This document shows positions 41,167 to 50,618 of a DNA stretch of 64,000 nt, piece by piece; the first letter of the stretch is position 1; each line of letters starts with the position of its first letter. The translations under genes and the position numbers were made by a program. This DNA is from Paenibacillus durus (GTDB lineage: Bacteria; Bacillota; Bacilli; Paenibacillales; Paenibacillaceae): assembly GCF_000756615.1 (NCBI RefSeq), contig NZ_CP009288.1:806001-870000 (forward strand), read 5' to 3'. A model generated the notes under the pieces. It did not search any database. It was not told the DNA's origin and saw only the letters and a list, made by a program, of their open reading frames with translations.

Positions 41167-42612
41167 ATGGATGAGCTGTCGTTTACAAGTGTCGGCATCG
41201 ACATTGGAACCAGCACGACGAAACTGATTGTCAGCAGGCTTCGGCTCGGGCGGGTGTCGGGGGCCTTCCATTTGCCCCGCTATGAAATTGTAGAACGGGA
41301 ACTGCAGTATGCCAGCCCGATTTACTCCACGCCGCTGCTGTCCCAGGATGAAATCGATATGGATGAAGTTGCCCGGATTTTGCGGAATGAATACGATCAT
41401 ATCGGTTTGAGCCTGTCCGAGGTCAAATCGGGGGCCGTCATTATCACCGGGGAAACGGCAACCAAGACGAATGCCCGGCGGGTCGTGCATTACCTGGCGG
41501 AGCGTTCCGGGGATTTCGTCGTAGCTGCCGCCGGAGCGGATCTGGAAGGCCTGCTCGCCGGTAAAGGTTCCGGCGCCGAACAACGGTCCAGGGACTTTCC
41601 GGGAGTTGTGGCGAATATCGATATTGGGGGCGGTACAGCGAATGTCGCTTATTTTCGGCAGGGGAGAGCGATCGGCACTATCACCTTCCATGTCGGGGGG
41701 CGGTTGATCAGACTGGATGAGCAGGGTAATGTTCATTCGGTTTCTCCGCATATGCTGAAATGGCTGCAAGAACGCCGGATTCCGCTTGCGGCAGGCAGGA
41801 AGACGACTCCAGAGCAGCTCAGAGCGATTGCTTCTGCGATGTGCAGCGGAATGTTGGCTTATTTGGCCAAGGAAGCGGTTGATCCTTCTTTTCGGCATCT
41901 GATCGCCGGGTCGCCGCCCGCCGGACCTTTGCCGGAGATTGACGAGCTCATGATTTCCGGCGGGATCAGCACCTTAATGGAGAATCGGGAAGTCCCGGAA
42001 TCCATGGCCGCCATTGCCAGGTACGGAGACATTGGCCCGCTTCTGGCCAGCTCGCTGCGGCAGCAAGAAGACCGGTGGCCGTTCCGGATCGTCACCTCCG
42101 CTCAAACCGTACGGGCGACCGTCATCGGCGCAGGTATGCAAAGCGTCGAAATCAGCGGCTCCACCGTACATATCGATCCGGCGGTGCTGCCGCTCCGAAA
42201 TCTCCCGGTCCTCCATCTGGAGTACACGGGGGGAAGGCCCGAGGACTGGACCCGGGAGGCCGATGATGCGATGCTTGAGGCCGCAAGGTATGCTCTGCCG
42301 GAAGCCGAAGCTCCTTGCGCCATCGCTTTAAGCGGAGCCGTTATCCATTCGTACTCTACACTGCAGACGGTGGCCGGGGCGCTGCTTGATACATTCACCA
42401 GACATTTTCCCGATGCGAAAATAATGACGGTTGTCTGCGAGCATGACATGGCCAAGGCGCTGGGTCAGGCTTTATCGATCCGCTGCGGGAAGCGCCTGAA
42501 CATCGTCAGTATCGATCAAATTCGGGTGGAGCGCGGCGACTACATCGATATCGGGGAACCGCTGCCCGGCTTTCTCGTTCCTGTTGTGATCAAGACACTG
42601 GCCTTTTCATAA
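41167..42612 (+). CDS. eutA: Ethanolamine ammonia-lyase reactivating factor EutA
   Basis: 481 residues. Actin-like ATPase pattern VGIDIGTSTTKLIVSRL (phosphate 1), NIDIGGGTANVAYF (phosphate 2) and SGGISTLM (adenosine). EutA exchanges damaged cobalamin from EutBC. Starts at the second of three overlapping ATGs (MDELSF), with GGGAGGGA upstream. First gene of the eutABC operon; no eutHLKMN shell genes follow, so this is a microcompartment-free setup. Confidence 0.9.
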   Translation: MDELSFTSVGIDIGTSTTKLIVSRLRLGRVSGAFHLPRYEIVERELQYASPIYSTPLLSQDEIDMDEVARILRNEYDHIGLSLSEVKSGAVIITGETATKTNARRVVHYLAERSGDFVVAAAGADLEGLLAGKGSGAEQRSRDFPGVVANIDIGGGTANVAYFRQGRAIGTITFHVGGRLIRLDEQGNVHSVSPHMLKWLQERRIPLAAGRKTTPEQLRAIASAMCSGMLAYLAKEAVDPSFRHLIAGSPPAGPLPEIDELMISGGISTLMENREVPESMAAIARYGDIGPLLASSLRQQEDRWPFRIVTSAQTVRATVIGAGMQSVEISGSTVHIDPAVLPLRNLPVLHLEYTGGRPEDWTREADDAMLEAARYALPEAEAPCAIALSGAVIHSYSTLQTVAGALLDTFTRHFPDAKIMTVVCEHDMAKALGQALSIRCGKRLNIVSIDQIRVERGDYIDIGEPLPGFLVPVVIKTLAFS

Positions 42613-42650
42613 CTCATAATCCATAACCGATGCGGAAAGGAGGCGAATGG

Positions 42651-44015
42651 ATGATCAAGAGCATGAACATGCTCGGGCAGACCTACCATTTTAACAGTCT
42701 CAAAGAAATTCTGGCCAAAGCGAATGAGGAGAAGTCAGGCGACCAGTTGGCCGGAATTGGAGCAGCGGATGCCCGCGAACGGATCGCCGCCAAGTTTGTG
42801 CTGGCCGACCTGACGCTGAGTGAAATCAGAAGTGATCCGCTGCTGCCGCCCGAAGAAGATGAAGTATCGCGGGTGATTGAAGAAACGATCGACGAGACGG
42901 TGTATAACGGGATTCGGAACTGGAGCATCGCCGAGCTTCGCGAGTATATCTTGTCCCATAAGGCCGGGCCGGATGATCTGAAGCGAATCGGTTCCGGCAT
43001 GACCAGTGAAATGATTGCCGCCGTCGCCAAAGTGATGTCCAATCTCGATTTGATTACAGCAGCTTTCAAAATCCGCACGGTTACCCGGTGCAACACCGAA
43101 ATCGGGCAGCGGGGCGTGCTGGCCACAAGGGCGCAGCCGAATCATCCCTCGGACAGCATTCCCGGTATTTTGGCGGCTACGTACGAAGCGCTCAGCTACG
43201 GCGTCGGAGACGCGGTCATCGGGATCAACCCGGTGATTGATTCGGCGGAGAGCGTCCGGGCGATTTTGTCGGCAACCAAAGAAGTGATGGACAGGTGGAG
43301 CATCCCGACCCAGAATTGTGTCCTTGCGCATGTAACGACCCAAATGAGAGCGATCGAGCAAGGGGCTCCGATGGATTTGCTGTTCCAAAGCTTGGCCGGA
43401 ACGGAGCAGGGCAATAAAGGCTTCGGCGTGGATATCCGGCTGCTGGACGAAGCGGATGGGCTGATGCGGTTGAAGGGCGCTTCGCAGGGGCCGAATTACT
43501 GGTATTTTGAAACTGGGCAGGGCTCGGAGCTGTCCTCCTACGCTCATTTCGGGATTGACCAAGTGACGCTCGAAGCGAGATGCTACGGGCTGGCCCGAAA
43601 ATACAAGCCGTTTCTCGTCAACACGGTCGTCGGCTTTATCGGACCGGAATACCTGTACGACAGCAAGCAGGTCATTCGTGCCGGATTGGAAGACCATTTT
43701 ATGGGCAAAATGCATGGGCTTCCGATGGGCGTGGATGTATGCTATACGAACCACATGATGGCGGAGCAGAACGATATGGAGAACCTTGGCGTGCTGCTGA
43801 CATCGGCGGGTGTTAACTTTCTCATCGGCGTGGCGATGGCGGACGATTGTATGCTCAATTACCAGTCCCTCAGCTTTCACGATCTCGCCGCGCTGCGGGA
43901 AACCTTTGGTTTGCGGCCGGCACCGGCGTTTGAGGAATGGCTGGTCAAGATGGGGATTATGGCCGATGGCAAGCTGACGGATGCGGCCGGTGATCCGACC
44001 CTTTTCATGGGATAA
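42651..44015 (+). CDS. eutB: Ethanolamine ammonia-lyase large subunit EutB
   Basis: 454 residues from ATG 42651 (AAAGGAGG seven bases upstream). Characteristic segments are RCNTEIGQRGVLATRAQPNH, NPVIDSAESV and NCVLAHVTTQMRAIEQGAPMD. Further ones are LFQSLAGTEQGNKGFGVDIR, the GQGSELSSYAHFGIDQVTLEAR substrate/B12 face, and DVCYTNHMMAEQNDMENLGVLL. Converts ethanolamine to acetaldehyde plus ammonia, coenzyme-B12 dependent. Full length, no damage seen. Confidence 0.95.
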   Translation: MIKSMNMLGQTYHFNSLKEILAKANEEKSGDQLAGIGAADARERIAAKFVLADLTLSEIRSDPLLPPEEDEVSRVIEETIDETVYNGIRNWSIAELREYILSHKAGPDDLKRIGSGMTSEMIAAVAKVMSNLDLITAAFKIRTVTRCNTEIGQRGVLATRAQPNHPSDSIPGILAATYEALSYGVGDAVIGINPVIDSAESVRAILSATKEVMDRWSIPTQNCVLAHVTTQMRAIEQGAPMDLLFQSLAGTEQGNKGFGVDIRLLDEADGLMRLKGASQGPNYWYFETGQGSELSSYAHFGIDQVTLEARCYGLARKYKPFLVNTVVGFIGPEYLYDSKQVIRAGLEDHFMGKMHGLPMGVDVCYTNHMMAEQNDMENLGVLLTSAGVNFLIGVAMADDCMLNYQSLSFHDLAALRETFGLRPAPAFEEWLVKMGIMADGKLTDAAGDPTLFMG

Positions 44016-44037
44016 ATTACACTTGCGGAGGTGCAGC

Positions 44038-44739
44038 ATGAAAGATCACGAGAAATTGGAGGAGCTAAAAAAGAGTACTCCGGCACGCATCGGGGTAGGG
44101 CGCGCGGGAGCCAGGCCGCTGACCCATACGATGCTGCAACTTCGGAAGGATCACGCCGCCGCCGTGGATGCCGTGTACGGGGAAGTGGATGAATCGATCC
44201 TGCAGCAGCTCGGATTGTTTACAGTGGAGACCTGCTACGGGAACAAGGTAACCTATTTGAAACGCCCGGATCTCGGACGCATCATTACAGACGAGGGCAT
44301 GGCGGTTATTCGCGAAAGATGCGTCAAGCAGCCGCAAATCCAGATTGTCGTGTCAGACGGTTTAAGCGCCGATGCGATCACCGCGAACATCCTCGATGTG
44401 TATCCGGCCCTGCTCGATTCCTTGAGAGCCAATGATCTGACCCCGGGAACCTCATTTTATGTGAAAGGGGGGAGAGTTGCCTGCATGGACCACATTGGGG
44501 AGGTGCTGCAGCCGGATGCGCTGGTGCTCCTGATCGGCGAACGGCCCGGCCTCGTAACCGCCCAATCCATGAGCGCTTATATGTGTTACAAGCCCCGCAA
44601 AGGCACGATCGAATCGGACCGGAATGTCATCTCGAACATTCACAGGGGCGGGACGCCTCCTTTGGAGGCGGCAGCGCATATCGGCACGATGCTTAAAGGG
44701 ATGCTGGAGCGTCAGACGAGCGGCACGAATTTTTTCTAA
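44038..44739 (+). CDS. eutC: Ethanolamine ammonia-lyase small subunit EutC
   Basis: 233 residues from ATG 44038 (GCGGAGGTG upstream). Motifs TPARIGVGRAGARPLTHTMLQLRKDHAAAVDAV, VVSDGLSADAITAN and ERPGLVTAQSMSAYMCYKPRKG bind cobalamin with EutB. It is shorter than the roughly 295-residue enterobacterial EutC; the missing part is the N-terminal extension that targets that enzyme to microcompartments, in keeping with the absence of shell genes. Confidence 0.93.
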   Translation: MKDHEKLEELKKSTPARIGVGRAGARPLTHTMLQLRKDHAAAVDAVYGEVDESILQQLGLFTVETCYGNKVTYLKRPDLGRIITDEGMAVIRERCVKQPQIQIVVSDGLSADAITANILDVYPALLDSLRANDLTPGTSFYVKGGRVACMDHIGEVLQPDALVLLIGERPGLVTAQSMSAYMCYKPRKGTIESDRNVISNIHRGGTPPLEAAAHIGTMLKGMLERQTSGTNFF

Positions 44740-44757
44740 AAAGGGAGGGGAAGTCGC

Positions 44758-45660
44758 ATGCATGTGGTGGAGCGTGACCAATTCGTATTCAGTTTCTCAG
44801 GCAATCACGCGCCGGTATTGACCGTGCAGAGCGGAGACCGCGTTGTTTTACGGACGAACGACTGCTTCTCGGGACAAATCCGGGGGGATCAGGATCTTGT
44901 GACTTCCATTGACTATGGAAAAATCAATCCGGCGACCGGCCCGATCTTCGTGGAAGGTGCGCTGCCGGGAGACGTATTGAAGGCGGAGATTATCCGCATT
45001 TCGCTTGACGGTCAAGGCGTTATCACGACGCTTCCGGACATCGGGACGTTAATTCACCATTCGGAAATCCGGTCGAAATTGGTGCAGATCAGAGAAGGAA
45101 GGCGCGTGCAGTTCTCAGGCAGGATTGAGTTCGAGTGCGCCCCGATGGTTGGTGTCATAGGCGTGGCTCCTTCGGAAGGCGAGGTCGCTTGCGGGCATCC
45201 CGGCCGGCATGGCGGGAATCTGGACTCGAGCTGCATCGCTGAAGGATCGAGTGTGTATCTGCCCGTATTCGTTCCCGGCGCGTTGTTCGGGCTTGGCGAT
45301 CTCCACGCCTCCATGGGCGACGGGGAAATATGCGGAACCGGAGTGGAAATCGCCGGAGAAGTCGAGGTTCGCTTAACTGTCCTGAAGGGCGCGCAGCTTG
45401 CCGCTCCTGTAGTCGAAACGAAGGATTCCTGGCATTCGATCGCAAGCGATCACGATGTCCTGGCTGCGATCCGGCAAGCGAGCGAAGACATGCAGAACAT
45501 GATCGTCCAGCGCTGGGAGCTGACGCCGACGGATGCTTACTTGCTAATGGGCGCGGTAGGCGACGTGCAAATGAGCCAATGCTGCAAGCCTTGTCCGGTA
45601 GAGACGGTCGTTCGTGTACGCATGCCCAAGCTGGAAGGAATGCCCGGATTGGCCGAATAA
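44758..45660 (+). CDS. Acetamidase/formamidase family amidohydrolase
   Basis: 300 residues. FmdA_AmdA pattern: NPATGPIFVEGALPGDVLKAEI, HPGRHGGNLDSSCIAEGSSVYLPVFVPGALFGLGDLHASMGDGEICGTGVE and MGAVGDVQMSQCC. It hydrolyses short amides to acid and ammonia. In the eut transcript it could release ethanolamine from an N-acyl derivative or handle a related amide; inference. 18 bases after eutC with AGGGAGGGG. Confidence 0.9.
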   Translation: MHVVERDQFVFSFSGNHAPVLTVQSGDRVVLRTNDCFSGQIRGDQDLVTSIDYGKINPATGPIFVEGALPGDVLKAEIIRISLDGQGVITTLPDIGTLIHHSEIRSKLVQIREGRRVQFSGRIEFECAPMVGVIGVAPSEGEVACGHPGRHGGNLDSSCIAEGSSVYLPVFVPGALFGLGDLHASMGDGEICGTGVEIAGEVEVRLTVLKGAQLAAPVVETKDSWHSIASDHDVLAAIRQASEDMQNMIVQRWELTPTDAYLLMGAVGDVQMSQCCKPCPVETVVRVRMPKLEGMPGLAE

Positions 45661-45670
45661 ATAAAATTTT

Positions 45671-45705
45671 AAATACCCCATTGAAAAGGAGGGGCATTTA
45701 TTTTA
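45671..45705 (+). terminator. Terminator of the eutABC-amidase transcript
   Basis: Arms AAATACCCC and GGGGCATTT (one mismatch), followed by a T-rich TATTTTATATT. It divides the first operon from gntR, which has its own operator. Confidence 0.7.
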
Positions 45706-45710
45706 TATTA

Positions 45711-45757
45711 AACCTGTATACAACTTAGTATACAAGTAACGCATGCAAGAGCGCATG
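45711..45757 (+). promoter_or_regulatory. Tandem operator sites before gntR
   Basis: AACCTGTATACAACTT (45711-45726) and an overlapping GTATACAAGT half (45723-45737), sharing the GTATAC core with the operator at 41091; a further inverted repeat gcatgc..gcatgc lies at 45741-45758. Suggests autoregulation by the downstream GntR protein. Confidence 0.65.
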
Positions 45758-45776
45758 CCGCAAAGGGTGAGTTCAG

Positions 45777-46403
45777 TTGATAGAGAAAAGTGAAAAAGTT
45801 CTTTTAAAAGATACCGCATACGACAAGATCAAAGAAAAAATGATCCGGGGGGATGAGGAATATACCTCGGAAAATAATCTGGTTCAGGAGTTAAGCATGA
45901 GCCGAACCCCGATCCGCGAAGCATTAAACCGTCTTCAATACGAAGGGTTCCTGAAAATATTGCCCAATCGGGGCATCGTCTTCACGGAATTGTCCGCCGA
46001 GGAACGCAACGAGCTGATCGATATGAGGATCGCCATTGAGACGTATTCGCTGAAGCAAGCCGCTGATCGTATTACTGACAACGACATTAAGGAGCTTACC
46101 CGCATCATCGGCATGCAGGAAGAAGCTTACCGCGCCGGAGATTTTGCCGACCTGGTTGAGAAAGACGCGTTGTTCCATCATTACTTGCTGGAAATCGTCG
46201 GGAACTCGCAATTCATCAAGATGTACCGCCAGGCGAGGGAACGGCAGTTCACGGTACGGGCCGGAAAATGGCTCAAAAATCAGCCGGATGTGCTGCAGAC
46301 CTTTATTGAAGAACACAGAACCATATTGAACGCGATTATCCAAAAGGATATCCCCGCTGCGGTTCAACATTTGGTGGAGCATTTGGAAAAAGGAAAGCTG
46401 TAA
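45777..46403 (+). CDS. GntR-family regulator (FCD subfamily)
   Basis: 208 residues, TTG start. N-terminal winged HTH (YTSENNLVQELSMSRTPIREALNRLQYEGFLKILPNRGIVF) and an FCD domain with metal/ligand residues (DMRIAIETYSLKQAA, EKDALFHHYLLEIVGNSQFIKMY, EEHRTILNAI). The wing motif SMSRTPIREAL is the FadR-group consensus. Probably senses a carboxylate or amine metabolite and controls both operons through the shared GTATAC operators. Confidence 0.9.
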   Translation: MIEKSEKVLLKDTAYDKIKEKMIRGDEEYTSENNLVQELSMSRTPIREALNRLQYEGFLKILPNRGIVFTELSAEERNELIDMRIAIETYSLKQAADRITDNDIKELTRIIGMQEEAYRAGDFADLVEKDALFHHYLLEIVGNSQFIKMYRQARERQFTVRAGKWLKNQPDVLQTFIEEHRTILNAIIQKDIPAAVQHLVEHLEKGKL

Positions 46404-46432
46404 CGCTTGAAACGACAGGAGGCGGCATTGCG

Positions 46433-47251
46433 ATGAAATTTCGTGTAGTCATGGCGCAGTTGGAATCGACTTCGGATAAGCACGTGAACTATGAAAAAGC
46501 GGTATCGGCAGTCCGGGACGCCGTTCGTGACTACTCGGCCCAGATGGTTGTTTTCCCCGAAATCTTTATGAGCTTCTTCCCCGCACATACTCCAAAGCCT
46601 GTCATCGTGGATGACGCCGAGACATTGGATGGTCCTTTCGTCACCGGCATGAGGAAGCTGGCGGCTGAGTACGGCACATGGCTGATATTCGGAATGAAGG
46701 AATTGGTGGATGAGCGCGAGGCGGACCGGGTGTACAACACGGTAGTCATTGTTGATAGCGGCGGCTCGATCGCCGGATCATACCGAAAGACCCATCTGTA
46801 TGACGCGTTCGGGCTGAAGGAATCCGACACGATTATGCCCGGCGACCGTCTCTTCGAGCCGATTCAGACCCCTTTCGGCAAGCTCGGATTGTTCGTCTGT
46901 TACGAGCTGCGCTTTCCCGAGATCGCCCGCTATCAGGCGGCCCGGGGGGCGGAAATCATTATTGTCCCTTCCGGCTGGGTTCGCGGGCCGATGAAGGAGC
47001 AGCATTGGAGCCATTTGATCACGGTTCGGGCATTGGAAAATACGGTGTTCATGGTTGCCTGCAACCAGGTGAGCGATTTCTACAGCGGACAAAGCCTTGT
47101 CGCCGATCCGATGGGCGTCCTGATGGCCGCCGGTCCGGAGACGGAGGCGCTGATGCCTTGCGAAATCGACCTGTCCCGAATCGGAAGCGTACGTTCCAAG
47201 CTGCCATCGTATGAACAGCGAAGACCTGAGCTGTATACATCCCTGATTTGA
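46433..47251 (+). CDS. Nitrilase-superfamily amidohydrolase
   Basis: 272 residues. Catalytic triad readable: E43 in VVFPEIFM, K119 in YRKTHLYD, C156 in LFVCYELRFPE. It is of the omega-amidase/N-carbamoylase-like group that splits C-N bonds of amides or carbamoyl compounds. Second amidohydrolase of this cluster, so the substrate likely carries more than one amide, or is processed in steps. Confidence 0.9.
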   Translation: MKFRVVMAQLESTSDKHVNYEKAVSAVRDAVRDYSAQMVVFPEIFMSFFPAHTPKPVIVDDAETLDGPFVTGMRKLAAEYGTWLIFGMKELVDEREADRVYNTVVIVDSGGSIAGSYRKTHLYDAFGLKESDTIMPGDRLFEPIQTPFGKLGLFVCYELRFPEIARYQAARGAEIIIVPSGWVRGPMKEQHWSHLITVRALENTVFMVACNQVSDFYSGQSLVADPMGVLMAAGPETEALMPCEIDLSRIGSVRSKLPSYEQRRPELYTSLI

Positions 47252-47272
47252 TCCCGGAAGGAGCTGATTCTA

Positions 47273-48055
47273 ATGAACAAATTGAGCAATCTGCTGCATA
47301 ATCAACAGTCCGCTTACGGGATGATCGTAACGCTGAAGGACCCTGCCGTCGTGGAGATGCTGGGACATGCCGGGTATGATTTTGCCATTATTGATATGGA
47401 GCATACGACGATGGACTTCGGGCTGGTGGAGCATATGATCCGGGCAGCGGAATGCGTGCAGGTGTCCTCAGTGGTCCGTACCCCCCAGAATGACTATGGC
47501 GCCATGCTGCGTGTGCTCGAAGCGGGAGCCGACGCCATCATGGTTCCTCATCTCACCACGCGGGAACAAGCCGAGCGAATCGTCGGCACCGCCAAATACC
47601 GTCCGATCGGCTCCCGGGGACTCGACGGCTCCTCAAGAGCCGCGCAGTATGGCACGACTCCTTTCCAGCAGCATATAGAGCGGCAAAATGAACGGGTCAC
47701 CGTGATCGGCATGATTGAAGATGAATCGGCTTTAACCAATCTGGACGATATTGTCAGTGTCCCCGGACTGGATTTGCTCTTTATCGGTCCCGCAGATTTG
47801 GCTTCCTCGCTTGGATACCAAGAGCAATTCGATCATCCCATCGTCATGAAGGCCATCGAAGAGATTATCAGAACGGCGAGCGAGGTCGGGCTTGGCGTCG
47901 GCATTCCGGCTTTTACGGCAGAGGAGGTGGACAAGTATTCCAAATGGGGAGCCAATTTTTTCACAGTTCCTCCTATTGATACGCTCCTCTTCAGCCGGGC
48001 AATGACCGCCCATCTAAGCGGCGTGAAGCACAATGAAAGGTTATCCATGATGTAG
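47273..48055 (+). CDS. HpcH/HpaI-family class II aldolase
   Basis: 260 residues. Signatures YGMIVTLKDPAVVEMLGHAGYDFAIIDMEHTTMD (Glu metal ligand), GADAIMVPHLTTREQAERIV, RGLDGSSRAAQYG and MIEDESAL..LLFIGPADLASSLG. Cleaves or forms 4-hydroxy-2-oxo acids, releasing pyruvate plus an aldehyde. Since EutBC gives acetaldehyde, reversible aldol coupling to pyruvate is one possible link; inference. GGAAGGAG upstream. Confidence 0.9.
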   Translation: MNKLSNLLHNQQSAYGMIVTLKDPAVVEMLGHAGYDFAIIDMEHTTMDFGLVEHMIRAAECVQVSSVVRTPQNDYGAMLRVLEAGADAIMVPHLTTREQAERIVGTAKYRPIGSRGLDGSSRAAQYGTTPFQQHIERQNERVTVIGMIEDESALTNLDDIVSVPGLDLLFIGPADLASSLGYQEQFDHPIVMKAIEEIIRTASEVGLGVGIPAFTAEEVDKYSKWGANFFTVPPIDTLLFSRAMTAHLSGVKHNERLSMM

Positions 48056-48108
48056 GCTCAAAAGACGTCTTGTCGTTCATATGACCAAACTTAAGGAGGA
48101 AATGAAGT

Positions 48109-49653
48109 ATGCGATGGAATCAGGCGGGGAAGGCAGTAGGATTGATGTTGATTGTGTTGGCTATGATTTTGTCCGCATGCGGTTCGAATCAGGGAGCGGC
48201 CGAAGTGACGGAAGGCAAGGGCATGGTGATCACCTTGAAAGGAGACCCTGTCGGCTTCGACCCTCAAAATACGACCGATACCATTTCCAGCCTGATCAAT
48301 TATCAAATCTACGACAGGCTGGTTACCTTCAACGAGAAGATGGAGGTTGTTCCTCAATTGGCCAAAAGCTGGACAACCTCAGAGGATGGCAAAACCTGGA
48401 CCTTCGAGCTTAACACGGGGATCACCTTTACCGATGGCACTCCGTTTAATGCGGAAGCGGTAAAGACGAGCTTCGAACGGGTTGCCGACGAAGGGGAAAA
48501 CTTGAGTCAGCATTCGCTGGTAGGCTCCTTTATCGATAACATAACCACGAACGGCGAGAACGAGGTTGTCTTCCATTTGAAAGCCCCGCAGGGAGCCTTC
48601 CTGGGTAACCTGGCTTCCGTTGCCAGCAGTATTCTCAGTCCCAAGTCCATTAAAGAGAACGAAGAGGGAATTGCCAAAAACCCGGTTGGAACCGGCCCGT
48701 TCAAATTAAAAGAGTTTGTGACCGGAGATGCGGTCGTGCTTGAAGCCAATAAGGATTATTGGGCCGGGGCGCCAAAGATCAGCAGTGTGACCTTCAAAAA
48801 TGTTCCCGAAACCGCCTCCCGCGTAATTATGCTTGAAAATGGGGAATCCGACCTGATGGAAGGCGTTCCGATTACGGAAATCGAACGGCTGAGTCAGAAT
48901 AGTGAGTTGGTTATCAATCCGATCAAGGCCAACCGGATCGCGTACATCGGGTTCAATACGACGGTCAAGCCTTTTGACCAACCGGCGGTGCGTCAGGCGC
49001 TGAACTATGCGATTGATAAAGAAACGCTGGTGAACAAGCTGTATGACGGCCGGGTTACCGTGGCCACCTCCGCCATCGCGTCGAGAACGATCGGGTACAG
49101 CAATGTAGGCTCTTATCCTTTTGATATGGACAAAGCGAAGCAAATGCTGAAAGACGCGGGAGTCGTGCCGGGAAATTACAAGTTCAGATTAATTCTGGCC
49201 GCCAACGTCGTTCAGGACAAACCGGCCGCCGAATTTGTTCAGAACAGCCTGCAGCAGTTGGGATTCAACATTGAGCTGCAAACGCTAGAGCTTGGCACCT
49301 ACTTGGAGACGCTTAAAGCCCCCGGCAAATACGATTTGTTCGTCAGAGGCGCGCTTGCGACCACCGGCGATGCCGACCCGCTGTTCCGGGATGCCCTATT
49401 ATCGACCAGCGCCACGAATTATGCCCATTACAACAATCCGGAGGTCGACAAATTGATACTCGCTGGGCAAGCGCAATTTGAACCGAAGCAGCGTCTGGAG
49501 AGCTACGCGAAGGTGCTGGAGCTGGTCAAGGAAGATGCGCCATGGATTTTCCTCCATGAGGATATGGCACGCTACGGAATATCCAAGAAGGTCGAAGGAA
49601 TCACCTTCCTCCCTACTTATATCTATGATTTGCGCAAGGCGGTCAAGAATTGA
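48109..49653 (+). CDS. Dpp/Opp-type substrate-binding lipoprotein
   Basis: 514 residues with lipoprotein signal (KAVGLMLIVLAMILSACGSN, lipobox LSAC). SBP_bac_5 fold: DPQNTTDTISSLINYQIYDRLV, LAKSWTTSEDGKTWTFELNTGI, PVGTGPFKLKEF and AVRQALNYAIDKETLV. Opens the importer operon. Ligand is unknown; with amidases and eut enzymes around, a small amide or peptide-like amine is plausible. GGAGGAAAT precedes the ATG. Confidence 0.9.
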   Translation: MRWNQAGKAVGLMLIVLAMILSACGSNQGAAEVTEGKGMVITLKGDPVGFDPQNTTDTISSLINYQIYDRLVTFNEKMEVVPQLAKSWTTSEDGKTWTFELNTGITFTDGTPFNAEAVKTSFERVADEGENLSQHSLVGSFIDNITTNGENEVVFHLKAPQGAFLGNLASVASSILSPKSIKENEEGIAKNPVGTGPFKLKEFVTGDAVVLEANKDYWAGAPKISSVTFKNVPETASRVIMLENGESDLMEGVPITEIERLSQNSELVINPIKANRIAYIGFNTTVKPFDQPAVRQALNYAIDKETLVNKLYDGRVTVATSAIASRTIGYSNVGSYPFDMDKAKQMLKDAGVVPGNYKFRLILAANVVQDKPAAEFVQNSLQQLGFNIELQTLELGTYLETLKAPGKYDLFVRGALATTGDADPLFRDALLSTSATNYAHYNNPEVDKLILAGQAQFEPKQRLESYAKVLELVKEDAPWIFLHEDMARYGISKKVEGITFLPTYIYDLRKAVKN

Positions 49654-49682
49654 ACGAAAATCAATCGTAAGGAGGAATCCTT

Positions 49683-50603
49683 TTGTTAAGCTATGTCGTA
49701 AAGCGTGTGCTGCAAATGATTCCGACCTTGTTCGGCGTATCTCTCCTCTGTTTCATCATCATCCATTCGGTTCCGGGGGACCCGGCGCATTTAATTGCGG
49801 GAGTCGATGCGACGGAGGAGCAGGTGCAGAGCGTCAAGGAACGTCTGGGCCTGGACCGACCGTTATACGAGCAGTATTTCAGCTACGTGACCAATTTGCT
49901 TCAGGGTAATCTGGGCGAGTCGCTGCAATCCGAGAGACCTGTTCTGCAGGAAATTATGACGAGGTTCCCTAAAACGATCCTGCTGACGGTGTTCTCCGTT
50001 GTTATTATGGTGATCGTCGGTCTGTTTGCGGGCATCCTCTCCGCGACGAAGCCGAACAGCATCAGGGATAATGTGACGATGATGTTCTCCCTGTTCGGCA
50101 TATCGATGCCGGTGTTCTGGTTCGGAACGATGCTCATTCTGTTATTCTCCTACTATTTGCCCCTGCTTCCTTCCGGAGGAAGCAGCGGGTTCCAGCATTT
50201 CATTCTTCCGTCCGTCGTCTTGGGCTTGTCGTCCTCCGGCGTGCTGGCAAGGTTAACCCGCTCCAGCATTCTGGAGGTTATTCATCAAGATTTTATCCGT
50301 ACCGCGCGGGCCAAAGGGGTCAAGGAAAGGCTCGTTATCTACAAGCACACATTGAAAAATGCGCTCATACCGATCATTACGATTATCGGCCTGGAGTTCG
50401 GCACTTTGCTCGGCGGCGCCGTTCTGACGGAGACCGTATTCTCAATGAACGGACTTGGCCGGTTCATTATCCAATCCATCGAGTTTCGGGATTATCCGGC
50501 TGTTCAGGGCTGTATTTTGTTCGTAGCCACGATCTTCGTCGTTGTTAATCTCTTAGTTGACCTGTGTTACAGCGCAGTAGACCCCAGAATCAGGTATGAG
50601 TAG
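49683..50603 (+). CDS. ABC permease, DppB type
   Basis: 306 residues, TTG start with GGAGGAAT. Six membrane helices; the N-terminal motif RVLQMIPTLFGVSLLCFIIIHSVPGDP and the EAA loop (IRTARAKGVKERLVIYKHTLKNALIPIITIIGLEFGTLLGGAVLTETVF) are diagnostic of DppB/OppB. Partner of the next gene. Confidence 0.93.
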   Translation: MLSYVVKRVLQMIPTLFGVSLLCFIIIHSVPGDPAHLIAGVDATEEQVQSVKERLGLDRPLYEQYFSYVTNLLQGNLGESLQSERPVLQEIMTRFPKTILLTVFSVVIMVIVGLFAGILSATKPNSIRDNVTMMFSLFGISMPVFWFGTMLILLFSYYLPLLPSGGSSGFQHFILPSVVLGLSSSGVLARLTRSSILEVIHQDFIRTARAKGVKERLVIYKHTLKNALIPIITIIGLEFGTLLGGAVLTETVFSMNGLGRFIIQSIEFRDYPAVQGCILFVATIFVVVNLLVDLCYSAVDPRIRYE

Positions 50604-50618
50604 AAGGGAGCGTACGCA

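Noticed and set aside
41167..45660. Ethanolamine-utilisation microcompartment operon
   Set aside because: No shell proteins, EutE, EutG or EutD; only EutABC.
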